Source: Streptomyces sp. JH34
GTDB lineage: Bacteria > Actinomycetota > Actinomycetes > Streptomycetales > Streptomycetaceae
Length of the DNA: 64,000 nt
Reading direction: 5' to 3'
Assembly (NCBI RefSeq): GCF_029428875.1
Contig: NZ_JAJSOO010000001.1
Span: 744,001 to 808,000, forward strand
The notes beneath the pieces are model-generated. The model ran no database searches. It saw only the letters and a program-made list of their open reading frames with translations, and was not told where the DNA came from. A program made the position numbers and the translations under genes. Shown piece after piece: positions 46,744 through 55,218 of this stretch (its first letter is position 1; each line of letters starts with the position of its first letter).

Positions 46744-47958
46744 ATGCCGAGACTCATCCAGCCGCTGGACACCGGAGATCCGCTGGGGCCCCTCCCCCAG
46801 GAGTTCGCCGCGATCATGCGACCCGAACTGCCGAGCCTGATCAAAGAGATAGGCATGGAAGTGACCCGGGCCTATCCGGAATACGCGCGTCTTCTGAACG
46901 GCCCCAACGGCGCGTCCATCCGCATGGGCGTCGAACAGAGCCTTTCCTCCTTCGTCGACCTGGTCGCCGAGCCCACCTCCCCCACAGTCCTGCGCGACGA
47001 CATGTGCCGGAGGTTCGGGCGGTTCGAGGCATACGAGGGCCGCACCATGGACGCGCTGCAGGGCGCGTACCGGCTGGGCGCGCGGGTCGCGCTGCGGAGG
47101 GCGAAGAAGGTGGGCCGGAGCTACAACTTCTCGCCCGCGCTGATGCTGAGCTTCGCCGACGCCCTGTTCGCGTACGTGGACGAGCTCGAGTCGCTGTCCC
47201 GCGAGGGCTATCTGGAAGTGCAGGCCCAGTCCGATCAGCAGAGCGAGGCGGTGCGCCGGCGACTGCTGCACCTGATCCTCACCGGCAGACCGGTGCCCCG
47301 CAGCGCCATCGCCGAACTCTGCGAGCAGACCGGCTGGACGCTGCCCGAGCAGGTCACACTCGTCGCCGTACGCGCCCCGGCCGGACTCGACCGGATCAGC
47401 GCGGACCACGACGTCCTGATCGACCCCGGCGACCCGCAGCCGCACCTGCTGATCCCCGGACCGGTGGACGACGCACGCAGGGAGATGCTCGACCGGACGA
47501 TCCCCGGCGGCGGTGCGGCGATCGGACTGACCGTGCCCACCGCGCTCGCCGCCGACTCGATCCGCTGGGCCCGTCGCGTACTCGAACTGGCCGACGCGGG
47601 CGTCATCGACGACGCGCCGTTCATCCTCTGCGAGGACCACCTCATCACCCTGTGGCTGCTCTCCGATCCCGCCCTGCTCGACCAGCTCGCCACGCGTGAA
47701 CTCGCCCCCGTCTCCGGCATCAGCACCACACGTCGGGAACGCCTGATCGAGACGCTGCGGATCTGGCTCGACACCCGGGGCACCGCCGCCCAGATGGGCG
47801 AACTCCTGGACGTGCACCCCCAGACGGTCCGCTACCGGATGCGCGGCCTGGAGGCCATCTTCGGTGCCCAGCTGACCGACCCGGAGAGCCGCTTCTCCAC
47901 CGAAGCCGTGCTGCGCGCCCTGCAGTTACGGGCCCGCGGAGGCCAGGCTCTGAACTGA
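46744..47958 (+). CDS. PucR/CdaR-type helix-turn-helix regulator
   Basis: This is a 404-residue regulator. The N-terminal sensor-like region (about 1-170) contains FGRFEAYEGRTMDALQGAYR. A central GGDEF-like remnant domain comes next, and the C-terminal PucR helix-turn-helix (RLIETLRIWLDTRGTAAQMG, LDVHPQTVRYRMRGLEAIFG) is clear. ATG 46744 follows GAGGGGACGG. It faces away from the secreted-protein genes and stands between them and the SCP2/acyl-CoA dehydrogenase pair, so control of lipid uptake or breakdown is plausible. Confidence 0.88.
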   Translation: MPRLIQPLDTGDPLGPLPQEFAAIMRPELPSLIKEIGMEVTRAYPEYARLLNGPNGASIRMGVEQSLSSFVDLVAEPTSPTVLRDDMCRRFGRFEAYEGRTMDALQGAYRLGARVALRRAKKVGRSYNFSPALMLSFADALFAYVDELESLSREGYLEVQAQSDQQSEAVRRRLLHLILTGRPVPRSAIAELCEQTGWTLPEQVTLVAVRAPAGLDRISADHDVLIDPGDPQPHLLIPGPVDDARREMLDRTIPGGGAAIGLTVPTALAADSIRWARRVLELADAGVIDDAPFILCEDHLITLWLLSDPALLDQLATRELAPVSGISTTRRERLIETLRIWLDTRGTAAQMGELLDVHPQTVRYRMRGLEAIFGAQLTDPESRFSTEAVLRALQLRARGGQALN

Positions 47959-47989
47959 CGCCTCATCACACAGAGCTCACCGAGTCAAC

Positions 47990-48003
47990 TTACCGCCAGG
48001 TAA
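47990..48003. promoter_or_regulatory. TTACC-N4-GGTAA palindrome
   Basis: TTACC and GGTAA are perfect 5-base arms around GCCA. The site lies after the regulator stop and before the small gene at 48158. It resembles the two sites at 48454-48484, so one repressor may bind all three. Confidence 0.5.
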
Positions 48004-48157
48004 CGCGAAATAGACGGTCAGTCCCAAACGGTTGCGACACGGAGACGTTCTCAACGAGAAACCAGGAACTGCGTCCCGTTACATAAGGAGGAGCCGCGGC
48101 CCACCGGCCGTGGCGGAGCACCACCTCCTGGCCGACCATCCGAGAGGGAACCCCCCC

Positions 48158-48421
48158 ATGACCGCCTCGCACCTCCTCGTCCCCGTACCGATTCCCGACC
48201 GGGTCGCCGCGCTGATCGGCTCCTGCACACCGCAGCACATCCTGCAGGCGGAGTGGGACGCCGACTGCGCCGCCCGCGAGGTGCGCAGGTTCCGGGGACC
48301 GAGGCTCGGCGTCGAGGACGAGTGCGACCGCGAGCAGGCACTGTCCGAGCTCGCGTGGGCCAACAAGGTGCTGTCCGCCCGCCACCCGCATCTCGCGGTG
48401 CGTCCGAACGGCGCCTGGTGA
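48158..48421 (+). CDS. Small hypothetical protein, 87 residues
   Basis: The predicted protein (MTASHLLVPVPIPDRVAALI to HLAVRPNGAW) has a short hydrophobic N-terminus, three cysteines, and a charged helical C-terminal half. I do not recognise it. A GAGAGGGAA stretch and a run of seven C precede the ATG. Coding-like composition and position between regulated lipid genes support it. It precedes the SCP2 gene on the same strand but is separated from it by two operator-like palindromes. Confidence 0.6.
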   Translation: MTASHLLVPVPIPDRVAALIGSCTPQHILQAEWDADCAAREVRRFRGPRLGVEDECDREQALSELAWANKVLSARHPHLAVRPNGAW

Positions 48422-48453
48422 CGCTCCTTGCGCTGCGGCTGCGGCCGTCCTAC

Positions 48454-48484
48454 CTTACCCAGAAGTAAGTTTACTCTGGAGTAA
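48454..48484. promoter_or_regulatory. Tandem TTAC...GTAA palindromes before the SCP2 gene
   Basis: CTTAC-CCAGAA-GTAAG (48454-48469) and TTACTC-TG-GAGTAA (48471-48484) lie side by side, ending 10 bases before the SCP2 start and touching its ribosome binding site. Two adjacent operators of one TetR- or MarR-size repressor fit well. Confidence 0.65.
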
Positions 48485-48493
48485 GGATTCGGC

Positions 48494-48967
48494 GTGGCCG
48501 ACAACAGCAACGGCAACCTCACCGACGAACTGTCCGGGCTCGACTTCGCCGCCGTCTCCCCGGAGGAGTTCGCGCGGATCGTGAAGGGGCTGTCCGCCGG
48601 GCAGCTCGGTGAGGTGATGCACGGTGACCTGCGCGCCCGGGTGCTGAGCGAGGTGTTCGGGCGGATGCGGCAGCAGTTCCGCCCGGAAGCGGCCGGTCAG
48701 CTGAAGGCCCTGATCCGCTGGAAGATCACCGGCGAGAGCGAGGAGGTCTACGAGACCTCGATAGCCGACGGCGCCTGCACGGTGAGCGCGGGCCGCTCCG
48801 ACGCCGAGCCCCGCACGACGCTGGTGATGGGCGACGCCGAGTTCCTCAAGCTGGTCTCCGGCAACGGCAACCCCGTGACGATGTTCATGATGCGCAAGCT
48901 GAAGGTCGCCGGCGACGTCGGCCTGGCCTCTGGACTGACCCGCTACTTCGACATCCCGAAGGCCTGA
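48494..48967 (+). CDS. SCP2 sterol-binding-fold protein
   Basis: This is a 157-residue cytosolic protein with an SCP2-type hydrophobic cavity fold: IRWKITGESEEVYETSIADG, PRTTLVMGDAEFLKLVSGNG and MMRKLKVAGDVGLASGLTRY follow the family order. Such proteins carry acyl-CoA or sterol. GTG 48494 has AAGGA (48483-48487). Only four bases separate it from the acyl-CoA dehydrogenase gene, so a lipid carrier/oxidase pair is likely. Confidence 0.88.
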   Translation: MADNSNGNLTDELSGLDFAAVSPEEFARIVKGLSAGQLGEVMHGDLRARVLSEVFGRMRQQFRPEAAGQLKALIRWKITGESEEVYETSIADGACTVSAGRSDAEPRTTLVMGDAEFLKLVSGNGNPVTMFMMRKLKVAGDVGLASGLTRYFDIPKA

Positions 48968-48971
48968 GCCC

Positions 48972-50186
48972 ATGTCCTACTTCTCCCTCGCCCTGACCGA
49001 GGAACAGCAGGACCTGCGCAACTGGGTGCACGGCTTCGCCGCCCAGGTGGTGCGCCCCGCCGCGGCAGAGTGGGACGCACGCGAGGAGACCCCGTGGCCG
49101 GTCATCCAGGAGGCCGCCAAGATCGGGCTGTACGGCTTCGAGTCGCTCGCCGACATGTACGGCGACCCCAGCGGCCTCTCCCTCCAGATAGCCAACGAGG
49201 AGCTCTTCTGGGGCGACGCCGGGATCGGTATGGCCCTGTTCGGCACCTCGCTCGCGGTCGCCGGGATCTTCGCCTCCGGCACCCCCGACCAGCTCGCCGA
49301 GTGGGTCCCGCAGTGCTACGGCGACGAGGACGACCCGAAGGTGGCCGCCTTCTGCGTCTCCGAGCCGCAGGCCGGCTCCGACGTCTCGGCGATGGCCACC
49401 AGGGCCCGTTACGACGAGGCCAAGGACGAGTGGGTGCTCTCCGGCCAGAAGGCGTGGATCACGAACGGCGGGATCGCCGAGATCCATGTGGTGGTCGCCT
49501 CGGTCGACGCCTCGCTCGGAGCCCGCGGCCAGGCGGCGTTCATCGTGCCGCCCGGGACGAAGGGGTTGGAGGCGAGCCGCACCATCAAGAAGCTCGGGCT
49601 GCGCGCGTCGCACACCGCGGACGTCTTCCTCGACGACGTACGCGTCCCGGGGCACTGTCTGCTGGGCGGGAAGGAGAAGCTGGACAAGCGGCTGGCCCGC
49701 GCCCGGGAGGGCGGCACCGCGAAGGGCCAGGCGGCCATGGCGACCTTCGAGGTGAGCCGCCCCACCGTGGGCGCGCAGGCCCTCGGCATCGCCCGGGCGG
49801 CGTACGAGTACGCGCTGGAGTACGCCGGGCAGCGCGAGGCGTTCGGCAGGCCCATCATCGAGAACCAGTCGATCGCGTTCGCCCTCGCCGACATCCGCAC
49901 GGAGATCGAGGCCGTACGCCTGCTGATCTGGCAGGCCGCCTGGATGGCCCGCAACGACCGGACCTTCGACGCCGGCCAGGGCTCCATGTCCAAGCTGCGG
50001 GCCGGCGAACTGGCCGTCGCGGCGACGGAGAAGGCCGTCCAGATACTCGGCGGCGCGGGCTACAGCCGTGAGCACCCGGTGGAACGGATGTACCGGGACG
50101 CCAAGATCTACACGATCTTCGAGGGCACGAGCGAGATCCAGCGCCTGGTCATCTCCCGGGCCATCTCGGGACGTCACATCCGCTGA
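48972..50186 (+). CDS. Acyl-CoA dehydrogenase
   Basis: This is a 404-residue FAD-dependent enzyme. CVSEPQAGSDVSAMATRA and LSGQKAWITNGGIAEIHVV mark the flavin and substrate region, and the C-terminus has ILGGAGYSREHPVERMYRD and IFEGTSEIQRLVISRAI. It is paralogous to, but clearly different from, the enzyme at 5773-6915. Pairing with SCP2 suggests long-chain or steroid side-chain acyl-CoA substrates; this is inference. Confidence 0.94.
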   Translation: MSYFSLALTEEQQDLRNWVHGFAAQVVRPAAAEWDAREETPWPVIQEAAKIGLYGFESLADMYGDPSGLSLQIANEELFWGDAGIGMALFGTSLAVAGIFASGTPDQLAEWVPQCYGDEDDPKVAAFCVSEPQAGSDVSAMATRARYDEAKDEWVLSGQKAWITNGGIAEIHVVVASVDASLGARGQAAFIVPPGTKGLEASRTIKKLGLRASHTADVFLDDVRVPGHCLLGGKEKLDKRLARAREGGTAKGQAAMATFEVSRPTVGAQALGIARAAYEYALEYAGQREAFGRPIIENQSIAFALADIRTEIEAVRLLIWQAAWMARNDRTFDAGQGSMSKLRAGELAVAATEKAVQILGGAGYSREHPVERMYRDAKIYTIFEGTSEIQRLVISRAISGRHIR

Positions 50187-50195
50187 CGTCCGGTC

Positions 50196-50231
50196 GCGGC
50201 GCCCTGCTCCGGCGGATCCGCGGGGCGCCGC
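50196..50231. terminator. 9-bp hairpin after the acyl-CoA dehydrogenase
   Basis: GCGGCGCCC (50196-50204) and GGGCGCCGC (50223-50231) are perfect inverted repeats with an 18-base loop, directly after the dehydrogenase stop. It isolates the SCP2 operon from the signalling operon that follows. Confidence 0.7.
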
Positions 50232-50363
50232 AATTCCCCACCGGTGCGGGAGAGTTCAGTGTTTCCCTGTGTGTCAAATGGCGTAGACCCGGGGGTCGTC
50301 GATGCCATACAACTGGGTCCACCGATCGAGCTGTTGCCATCCTGAACCCGTGGGGAGACCGCC

Positions 50364-51183
50364 ATGTCCGGCGAAGCCGCGCACCACTGGATCGTGGTGC
50401 TGGACATCGAGAACTTCAGCTCCCGCCCCGATCCGATCCAGCGCTCCCTGCGAGCCGCGATGTACGAGGTGCTCGGTGAGGCGCTCCTGCAGGCGGGGCT
50501 GCCGGTCGACGGTGTCGTCACCGAGGATCGTGGGGACGGGGTCCTCATGATCGTCCCCGCGACCGTCTCGCCGATCGTGCTGGCGGGTCCCTTCGTACGT
50601 GCCCTCGACGACGAGCTGAGGCAGAAGGCCGTCGTCCACAGCCCCGCCCACGCCATGCGGTTCCGGGTCGCCCTGCACCAGGGCATCGCCGCGCGGGACA
50701 GAGAGGGATGGTCCGGAGACGCGGTCAACACCGCCTGCCGGCTGGTGGACGCGGGGCCGCTGCGAAAGGTTCTCGCCGCCACCCCCTCGTCGCGGATGGT
50801 CTTCGTCGTGTCCGACGAGATCTACCGGGCCGTCGTGCGCCATGGGCACCGCTCCATCGACCCGGCCGCGTACCTGCCGATGCCCTTCCACACCAAACAT
50901 GGTGAGCTCATCGGCAGTTGGGTGACCGTGCCCGGGTCTCCCGCACCCCCCCGGGCTCGGGGGCGCCTCCTCCGGACCGGCCGGGCAGGACGGACAGACC
51001 GGGCAGGACGGGGACGCGGCAGAGCCCCGTGCAGCCCGCGCGGACACGGGCGGGCAGGAGGGGTCGGCGACCGGCCGGCAGCCGGCGGGCGGCGCCGGGA
51101 TCAGCGTCGGAACCGTCCACGGAGATGTGTTCCAGGGCGACAAGACCGTCACCGTCCATACGACCGGACCGGTCCGGCCATGA
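50364..51183 (+). CDS. Class III nucleotidyl cyclase with GDVxxGDK tail, frameshifted in this sequence
   Basis: The cyclase domain (about 5-190) keeps both metal aspartates, D14 in VVLDIENFS and D58 in EDRGDGVLMIVP, and the transition-state pair N122/R126 in GDAVNTACRLVDAG, so it should be active. Cyclic product is unknown. After VTVPGSPAPP a run of seven C (50946-50952) shifts the frame. With six C the tail reads on as a Gly/Gln/Asp-rich linker and ends in GISVGTVHGDVFQGDKTVTV, stopping at 51181-51183 as ATGA overlap with the next gene. GGGGAG precedes ATG 50364. Corrected length is about 272 residues. Confidence 0.85.
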
Positions 51184-53435
51184 CCACACCGACGGGGGGA
51201 GCGCCGGGTGCGGGAGCCGCGGGAGCGGCTCCCGCACCCGGTACGGGGGGCGGGCCGGGCGGGGCGGCGGGCAACGCCGTCGCCCCGCCCGGCCCGGCAC
51301 AGCCGTCCGGGGCGGGTGGCGCGGCGCCGGACGGCGCGGGCGGCGCGCCGCAGAGCGGCAGCACGGACAGCGCACCGGGAGAGCCTCCCCGGTCGGGTCC
51401 GGGTGCCGAGTCCTTCGACGCGACCGGCCGTATGGGTGAGGGGTCACTCCGCCACGACCGGGTGCGCAACGCCTTCGCCAACGTCGAGGGCGATGTCGTC
51501 GGCGGCGACAAGTACGTCCTGCTCCTCGGGGGCGCCCAGCGGCGCCTGCGGGCCGTCTCTCCGCTCATGGACGAGCGGGTACGTTTCGCCTACGAGGAGC
51601 CGCCGGGCCTGCCTGCCGCCCGGGAGGCCCTGGCGGGCCGGCATCTGCTGATCCTGCGCGGTGCCCCGGGGTACGGGAAGACGGCCATGGCGCTGCGGCT
51701 GCTCCAGGGCATGGGGGCCACGGCCAAGTACCACCTCGACAGTGATGTCGACTTCGGCTCCCTCGCCGACCTCCTGGAGCGCGGCACGGAATCCGTCGAG
51801 CGGGGCGCGGCCTTCCTCCTGGACCAGCCGTCCGCGATCGCCGGACTGCGCGGCGAGGTGTACGAGAAGGTCCAGGGCGCGCTCGCCGTCGCGGGTGCGT
51901 GGCTGGTGATGACCGTGTCCAGCGCCGACGTGGCGGACAGCGAACTCCTGGCGGCCGTCGTCGACGTCGTCGAGGCTCCCGACCACCACGGCATCGTCTC
52001 CTCGCATCTGCGCTGGAGGCTGGGCGACGCCGTCCGGGACCGGCTTCTCTCCGACGCCGGCATCGTGAACCTGCTGGACGAACTGCTCGGCGGCGACCCC
52101 GCCTGCAAGCAGGCGGCCGATCTGGCTGCCGCGATCATCGAGGAGTGGGACACCGGCCGGCTGGATCCCGAGAACATCAAGCTGCGCCGCGCGCGTCTGG
52201 CCGACGAGGACTTCGACATCTGGGTCGAGAGCCTGAGGGAGCCCGCCGTCCGGAGCCTGGCCCTGTCCCTCGCCGTGCTCAACGGCCTGCCGCAGGAGTA
52301 CATCGCCGCTGCGGCCAGGTCCTTGCGCGAACGGCTGGAGGACGACCGCCCCCATGTGCTGATGGCCGGGCCGGACGGCGGCCTGCCCCGTGTCAAGGAC
52401 CCGTTCGCCGCTCCGCGCCGCACGCAGCTGACACGGCTGCGCGCCCGGGACACGGTCAAGGAGGACGGTGAACCGGGCCGCGCGCTGGAGTACAAGGACC
52501 CCTCCTATCCGCGAAGGGTCATCCGGCATGCCTGGATCCAGTACGAGATCCAGGGTGAGCTGCTCGACTGGTTGTCCGAGCTGGTCGTGGAGCCCGCGGA
52601 AGAGGTGCGGATCTACGCCGCCGCGGCGCTCGGGGCGATCGCGGCCGAGTCCTACACCTACCTCTGCGACCAGCTCTTCCACGGCTGGGCACTGAGCGGG
52701 AACTTGCTGTACCGCGACGCGGTCGCCTACGCGCTGCGGGTCGCCTCGCGTGATCCCTGGATCGCGGAGCGGGCGGACGTCCTGGTGCAGGGCTGGTTCG
52801 CCGACCGGAGCCAGCCCTTCGGCCAGGCGACGGCGGCTCGCGTGTACGGCATGCGTGAGGATCCCGAAGTCGCCGTCCCGGCGCTGGTCCGCCTCGCGGT
52901 CGTCGACCGGGCGACCGTGGCCGTGGCCATCGGCCGCAGCCTGACCGATCTGCTCGCACGGAACCCGGATACGACGGGGCTGGTGCTCCACACCCTCCAC
53001 GAGCGGGCCTCCGACCACCGCGGGCGGCCGACGGCACTGCTCTCGTTCCTCATCGTCGCGGCTCAGGTCGTGGTGGGCAGGGACGAGTGGGGAACCGACG
53101 GTGAGGTGGAGCAGTGGCCCGCCCTCCTCTATCTGGCCCACCACCGCGAGGACCTGCGCCCGCCCTTCATCGGTCTGTGGCGTGAGGCGCTCAACCAGGC
53201 CGACTTCGGCGGGGAGGCGCAGCAGGTGCTGCGCAACTGGGCGGCACTCGCCGAACGCGACGAGGGGCTTCGGGACATGTTCCAGCTGATGGTGGGCGCG
53301 CTCGCCTACGGGGACCCGAGGACGGGACGGATCCTGCGGAGGTGTGCGGCCGACTGGGTCGACCGGGACGAGTTGGCACCGCTGCCCCTGGCCACCGCCG
53401 TCGTCCGTGCCCAGCTCGATCTGGAAGGGGTGTGA
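51180..53435 (+). CDS. P-loop NTPase (STAND-like) with alpha-solenoid C-terminus
   Basis: This is a 751-residue protein. The first 90 residues are Gly/Ala/Pro-rich linker. A short motif VEGDVVGGDKYVLLLGG (about 102-118) echoes the tail of the upstream cyclase. Walker A is LILRGAPGYGKTAMAL (G161-T168); AAFLLDQPS near D215 may serve as Walker B. The C-terminal half (about 420-751) is helical with HEAT-like repeats (AEEVRIYAAAALGAIAAESY, ATAARVYGMREDPEVAVPAL). It resembles nucleotide-driven scaffold proteins of bacterial conflict systems. The stop is one base before the next ATG. Confidence 0.82.
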   Translation: MTTPTGGAPGAGAAGAAPAPGTGGGPGGAAGNAVAPPGPAQPSGAGGAAPDGAGGAPQSGSTDSAPGEPPRSGPGAESFDATGRMGEGSLRHDRVRNAFANVEGDVVGGDKYVLLLGGAQRRLRAVSPLMDERVRFAYEEPPGLPAAREALAGRHLLILRGAPGYGKTAMALRLLQGMGATAKYHLDSDVDFGSLADLLERGTESVERGAAFLLDQPSAIAGLRGEVYEKVQGALAVAGAWLVMTVSSADVADSELLAAVVDVVEAPDHHGIVSSHLRWRLGDAVRDRLLSDAGIVNLLDELLGGDPACKQAADLAAAIIEEWDTGRLDPENIKLRRARLADEDFDIWVESLREPAVRSLALSLAVLNGLPQEYIAAAARSLRERLEDDRPHVLMAGPDGGLPRVKDPFAAPRRTQLTRLRARDTVKEDGEPGRALEYKDPSYPRRVIRHAWIQYEIQGELLDWLSELVVEPAEEVRIYAAAALGAIAAESYTYLCDQLFHGWALSGNLLYRDAVAYALRVASRDPWIAERADVLVQGWFADRSQPFGQATAARVYGMREDPEVAVPALVRLAVVDRATVAVAIGRSLTDLLARNPDTTGLVLHTLHERASDHRGRPTALLSFLIVAAQVVVGRDEWGTDGEVEQWPALLYLAHHREDLRPPFIGLWREALNQADFGGEAQQVLRNWAALAERDEGLRDMFQLMVGALAYGDPRTGRILRRCAADWVDRDELAPLPLATAVVRAQLDLEGV

Positions 53436-53436
53436 C

Positions 53437-55203
53437 ATGACAGTCTCACTGATCCTGAACAACCGGCCGGTCCCCCGTGCCCAGCTCGACACCCTTCCCG
53501 GCCTGCCGCCGAACTTCGCGGTCGTCTACCCCTTGGAGGGCGGCGGATGGGAGATCGAGTCGCCCCGGCACCGGACGATGACCCAGCGGTGGCTGGGCAA
53601 GAACAAGGTGTGTTACGTCGTGGACCTGGGTGACCACCGGCGTACGGCCAAACTCACCAGGACCCCTCTGACCTGCAAGGACCAGGCACACCGGTTCGAA
53701 GCGACCATCGACGTCGGATTCCGGGTGCATGACCCGGTCGCGGTGGTGCGGAGCAATCTCCCCGATGTGCTCAGCGCGGTCTACCCGCATCTGATCAGCA
53801 AGATCCGCCCGCACGCGGCGCGGTTCGCGATCGACGAGGCGTTCGAGGCGCAGGCCAGGATCAACGGTTCCCTGGCGCTGCCCCTCCCGCTGCCCGAGGG
53901 CATGACGCTCTACTACTGCGATGTCCAGCTCGAACCCGACGAAGCGGCCCGGGAGTTCATCCGCGGCCGGACCGAGGCCGGCCGTGCGTCGGAGATGGGC
54001 CGCCTGCAGCACAACGCGGTCATCGGGACCACCCTCCACCAGGAGGCGGTCAAGGACATCGAGCAGGAGTCCCGCATCGCCCGGGACAGGCGGGAGCGTG
54101 CCGCTCTCTCCGCGGTGCAACTCGACTTCCGCGGTCTGATCCTCGAGCACCTGGCGAAACATCCGGGCGACACCGAGAAGTCCATGGAACTGCTCCTGCG
54201 CTGGGACGAGGCACGGCAGCAGCGGGCGCTGGATCAGGAGCAGCGCCAGGTCGAGATGGTCCGGTACATGATCGACAAGGGCATCGTGCGGGAGGTGGAC
54301 GTTCCGGGGCTGCGCGAGGGTGTGCTCGGTCCTGCCGCCGGCTCCTTCGGCGGGATGCTGCCGCCGGGCACCGGAGCACCGGCCGCGGCGCACGCCCTGC
54401 CGGCGGCGTCGCAGCCGTCGCCGCCGGCGGACCCGGCTTCCACGACCGGGCCGCCAACGACTCCTCCGTGGGGCGGAACCCGGCCGACGGGGACGCGGTC
54501 GTCCGGTTCCTCCCCGTCCGCCGAGCCGTCCGGCAGCCCTCGGACAGCGGTCGGCCTGGCTCCGGTCTACGTCGTGCTGGACACCTCCTCGGCCGCGGCC
54601 GGCTGTGTCACCGAGCTCCGTGACGCGCTGCGGTCGCTGCAGACCGTGCTCGCCAACAGTCCGGACGTGACCTCTGCCGTCCGGCTGTCCGTGCTGACCT
54701 TCAGCGACACGGCCGACGTCCGGATGCCACTCACCCAGGTCTCGTGGCAGACCGGTGTCCCCGATCTCCAGACCGGGGACGGCTGCCGTTACGAACCGGC
54801 CTTCCGCCGTCTGCTGGAGCTCGTACCCCTGGAGACGGAACGGCTCAAGCAGCAGGCTACGCGGGTCAACCGCCCCACCGTCTTCTTCCTCGCCGTCGGA
54901 GACCCGGAGGACGGCGGTGCGTGGCAGGCCGCCCACGAGGAGCTGATGAGGCACCGCTACCGGCCCAACATCGTCGCCTGTGGCATCGGCACGACCGATC
55001 GGCGCACGGTGGCGCGGATCGCCAGCCCCTCCGAATTCGCTGTCTCGGCGGACGCGCGGGCCGGTCTCCCGGAGTCGGTGGCGCAGTTCTCGATGCTCCT
55101 CCAGAACACCGTGCTCCACCTGGGGCGCAGTGCGGTCGCGGGCTCCTCGGAGCTCCGGCTGGAACGCCCACGGGGGCTGAGCACCCTCGAAGATGTCGAG
55201 TAG
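53437..55203 (+). CDS. SPFH/band-7-like protein fused to a degenerate vWA domain
   Basis: This is a 588-residue protein. Residues about 1-180 form a band-7/PHB-like domain without an obvious membrane span (CYVVDLGDHRRTAKLTRTPL, EATIDVGFRVHDPVAVVRSN). A charged helical region (about 185-300) likely forms a coiled coil. A Pro/Ser/Thr linker follows, then a vWA-like domain (about 375-570). Its metal site is altered: VYVVLDTSSAA in place of DxSxS. The structural pairing with the intact vWA protein downstream suggests a scaffold role. Start ATG 53437 follows the NTPase stop by one base. Confidence 0.8.
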   Translation: MTVSLILNNRPVPRAQLDTLPGLPPNFAVVYPLEGGGWEIESPRHRTMTQRWLGKNKVCYVVDLGDHRRTAKLTRTPLTCKDQAHRFEATIDVGFRVHDPVAVVRSNLPDVLSAVYPHLISKIRPHAARFAIDEAFEAQARINGSLALPLPLPEGMTLYYCDVQLEPDEAAREFIRGRTEAGRASEMGRLQHNAVIGTTLHQEAVKDIEQESRIARDRRERAALSAVQLDFRGLILEHLAKHPGDTEKSMELLLRWDEARQQRALDQEQRQVEMVRYMIDKGIVREVDVPGLREGVLGPAAGSFGGMLPPGTGAPAAAHALPAASQPSPPADPASTTGPPTTPPWGGTRPTGTRSSGSSPSAEPSGSPRTAVGLAPVYVVLDTSSAAAGCVTELRDALRSLQTVLANSPDVTSAVRLSVLTFSDTADVRMPLTQVSWQTGVPDLQTGDGCRYEPAFRRLLELVPLETERLKQQATRVNRPTVFFLAVGDPEDGGAWQAAHEELMRHRYRPNIVACGIGTTDRRTVARIASPSEFAVSADARAGLPESVAQFSMLLQNTVLHLGRSAVAGSSELRLERPRGLSTLEDVE

Positions 55204-55218
55204 AAGGACTCGGAAGAA

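Noticed and set aside
46477..47817. Long minus-strand frame opposite the PucR-type regulator
   Set aside because: It is a shadow of the regulator gene with no recognisable domain; the plus-strand frame has a full PucR helix-turn-helix.
48151..48157. C7 run before the small gene at 48158 as a fourth frameshift
   Set aside because: It lies in the leader, so no reading frame is broken; it could affect only spacing to the ribosome binding site.
50364..53435. A 1023-residue cyclase-NTPase fusion
   Set aside because: The junction (after VTVPGSPAPP) is Arg-rich nonsense. Removing one C from the C7 run gives a sensible tail with a GDVxxGDK motif and an ATGA overlap, so two genes are more likely.
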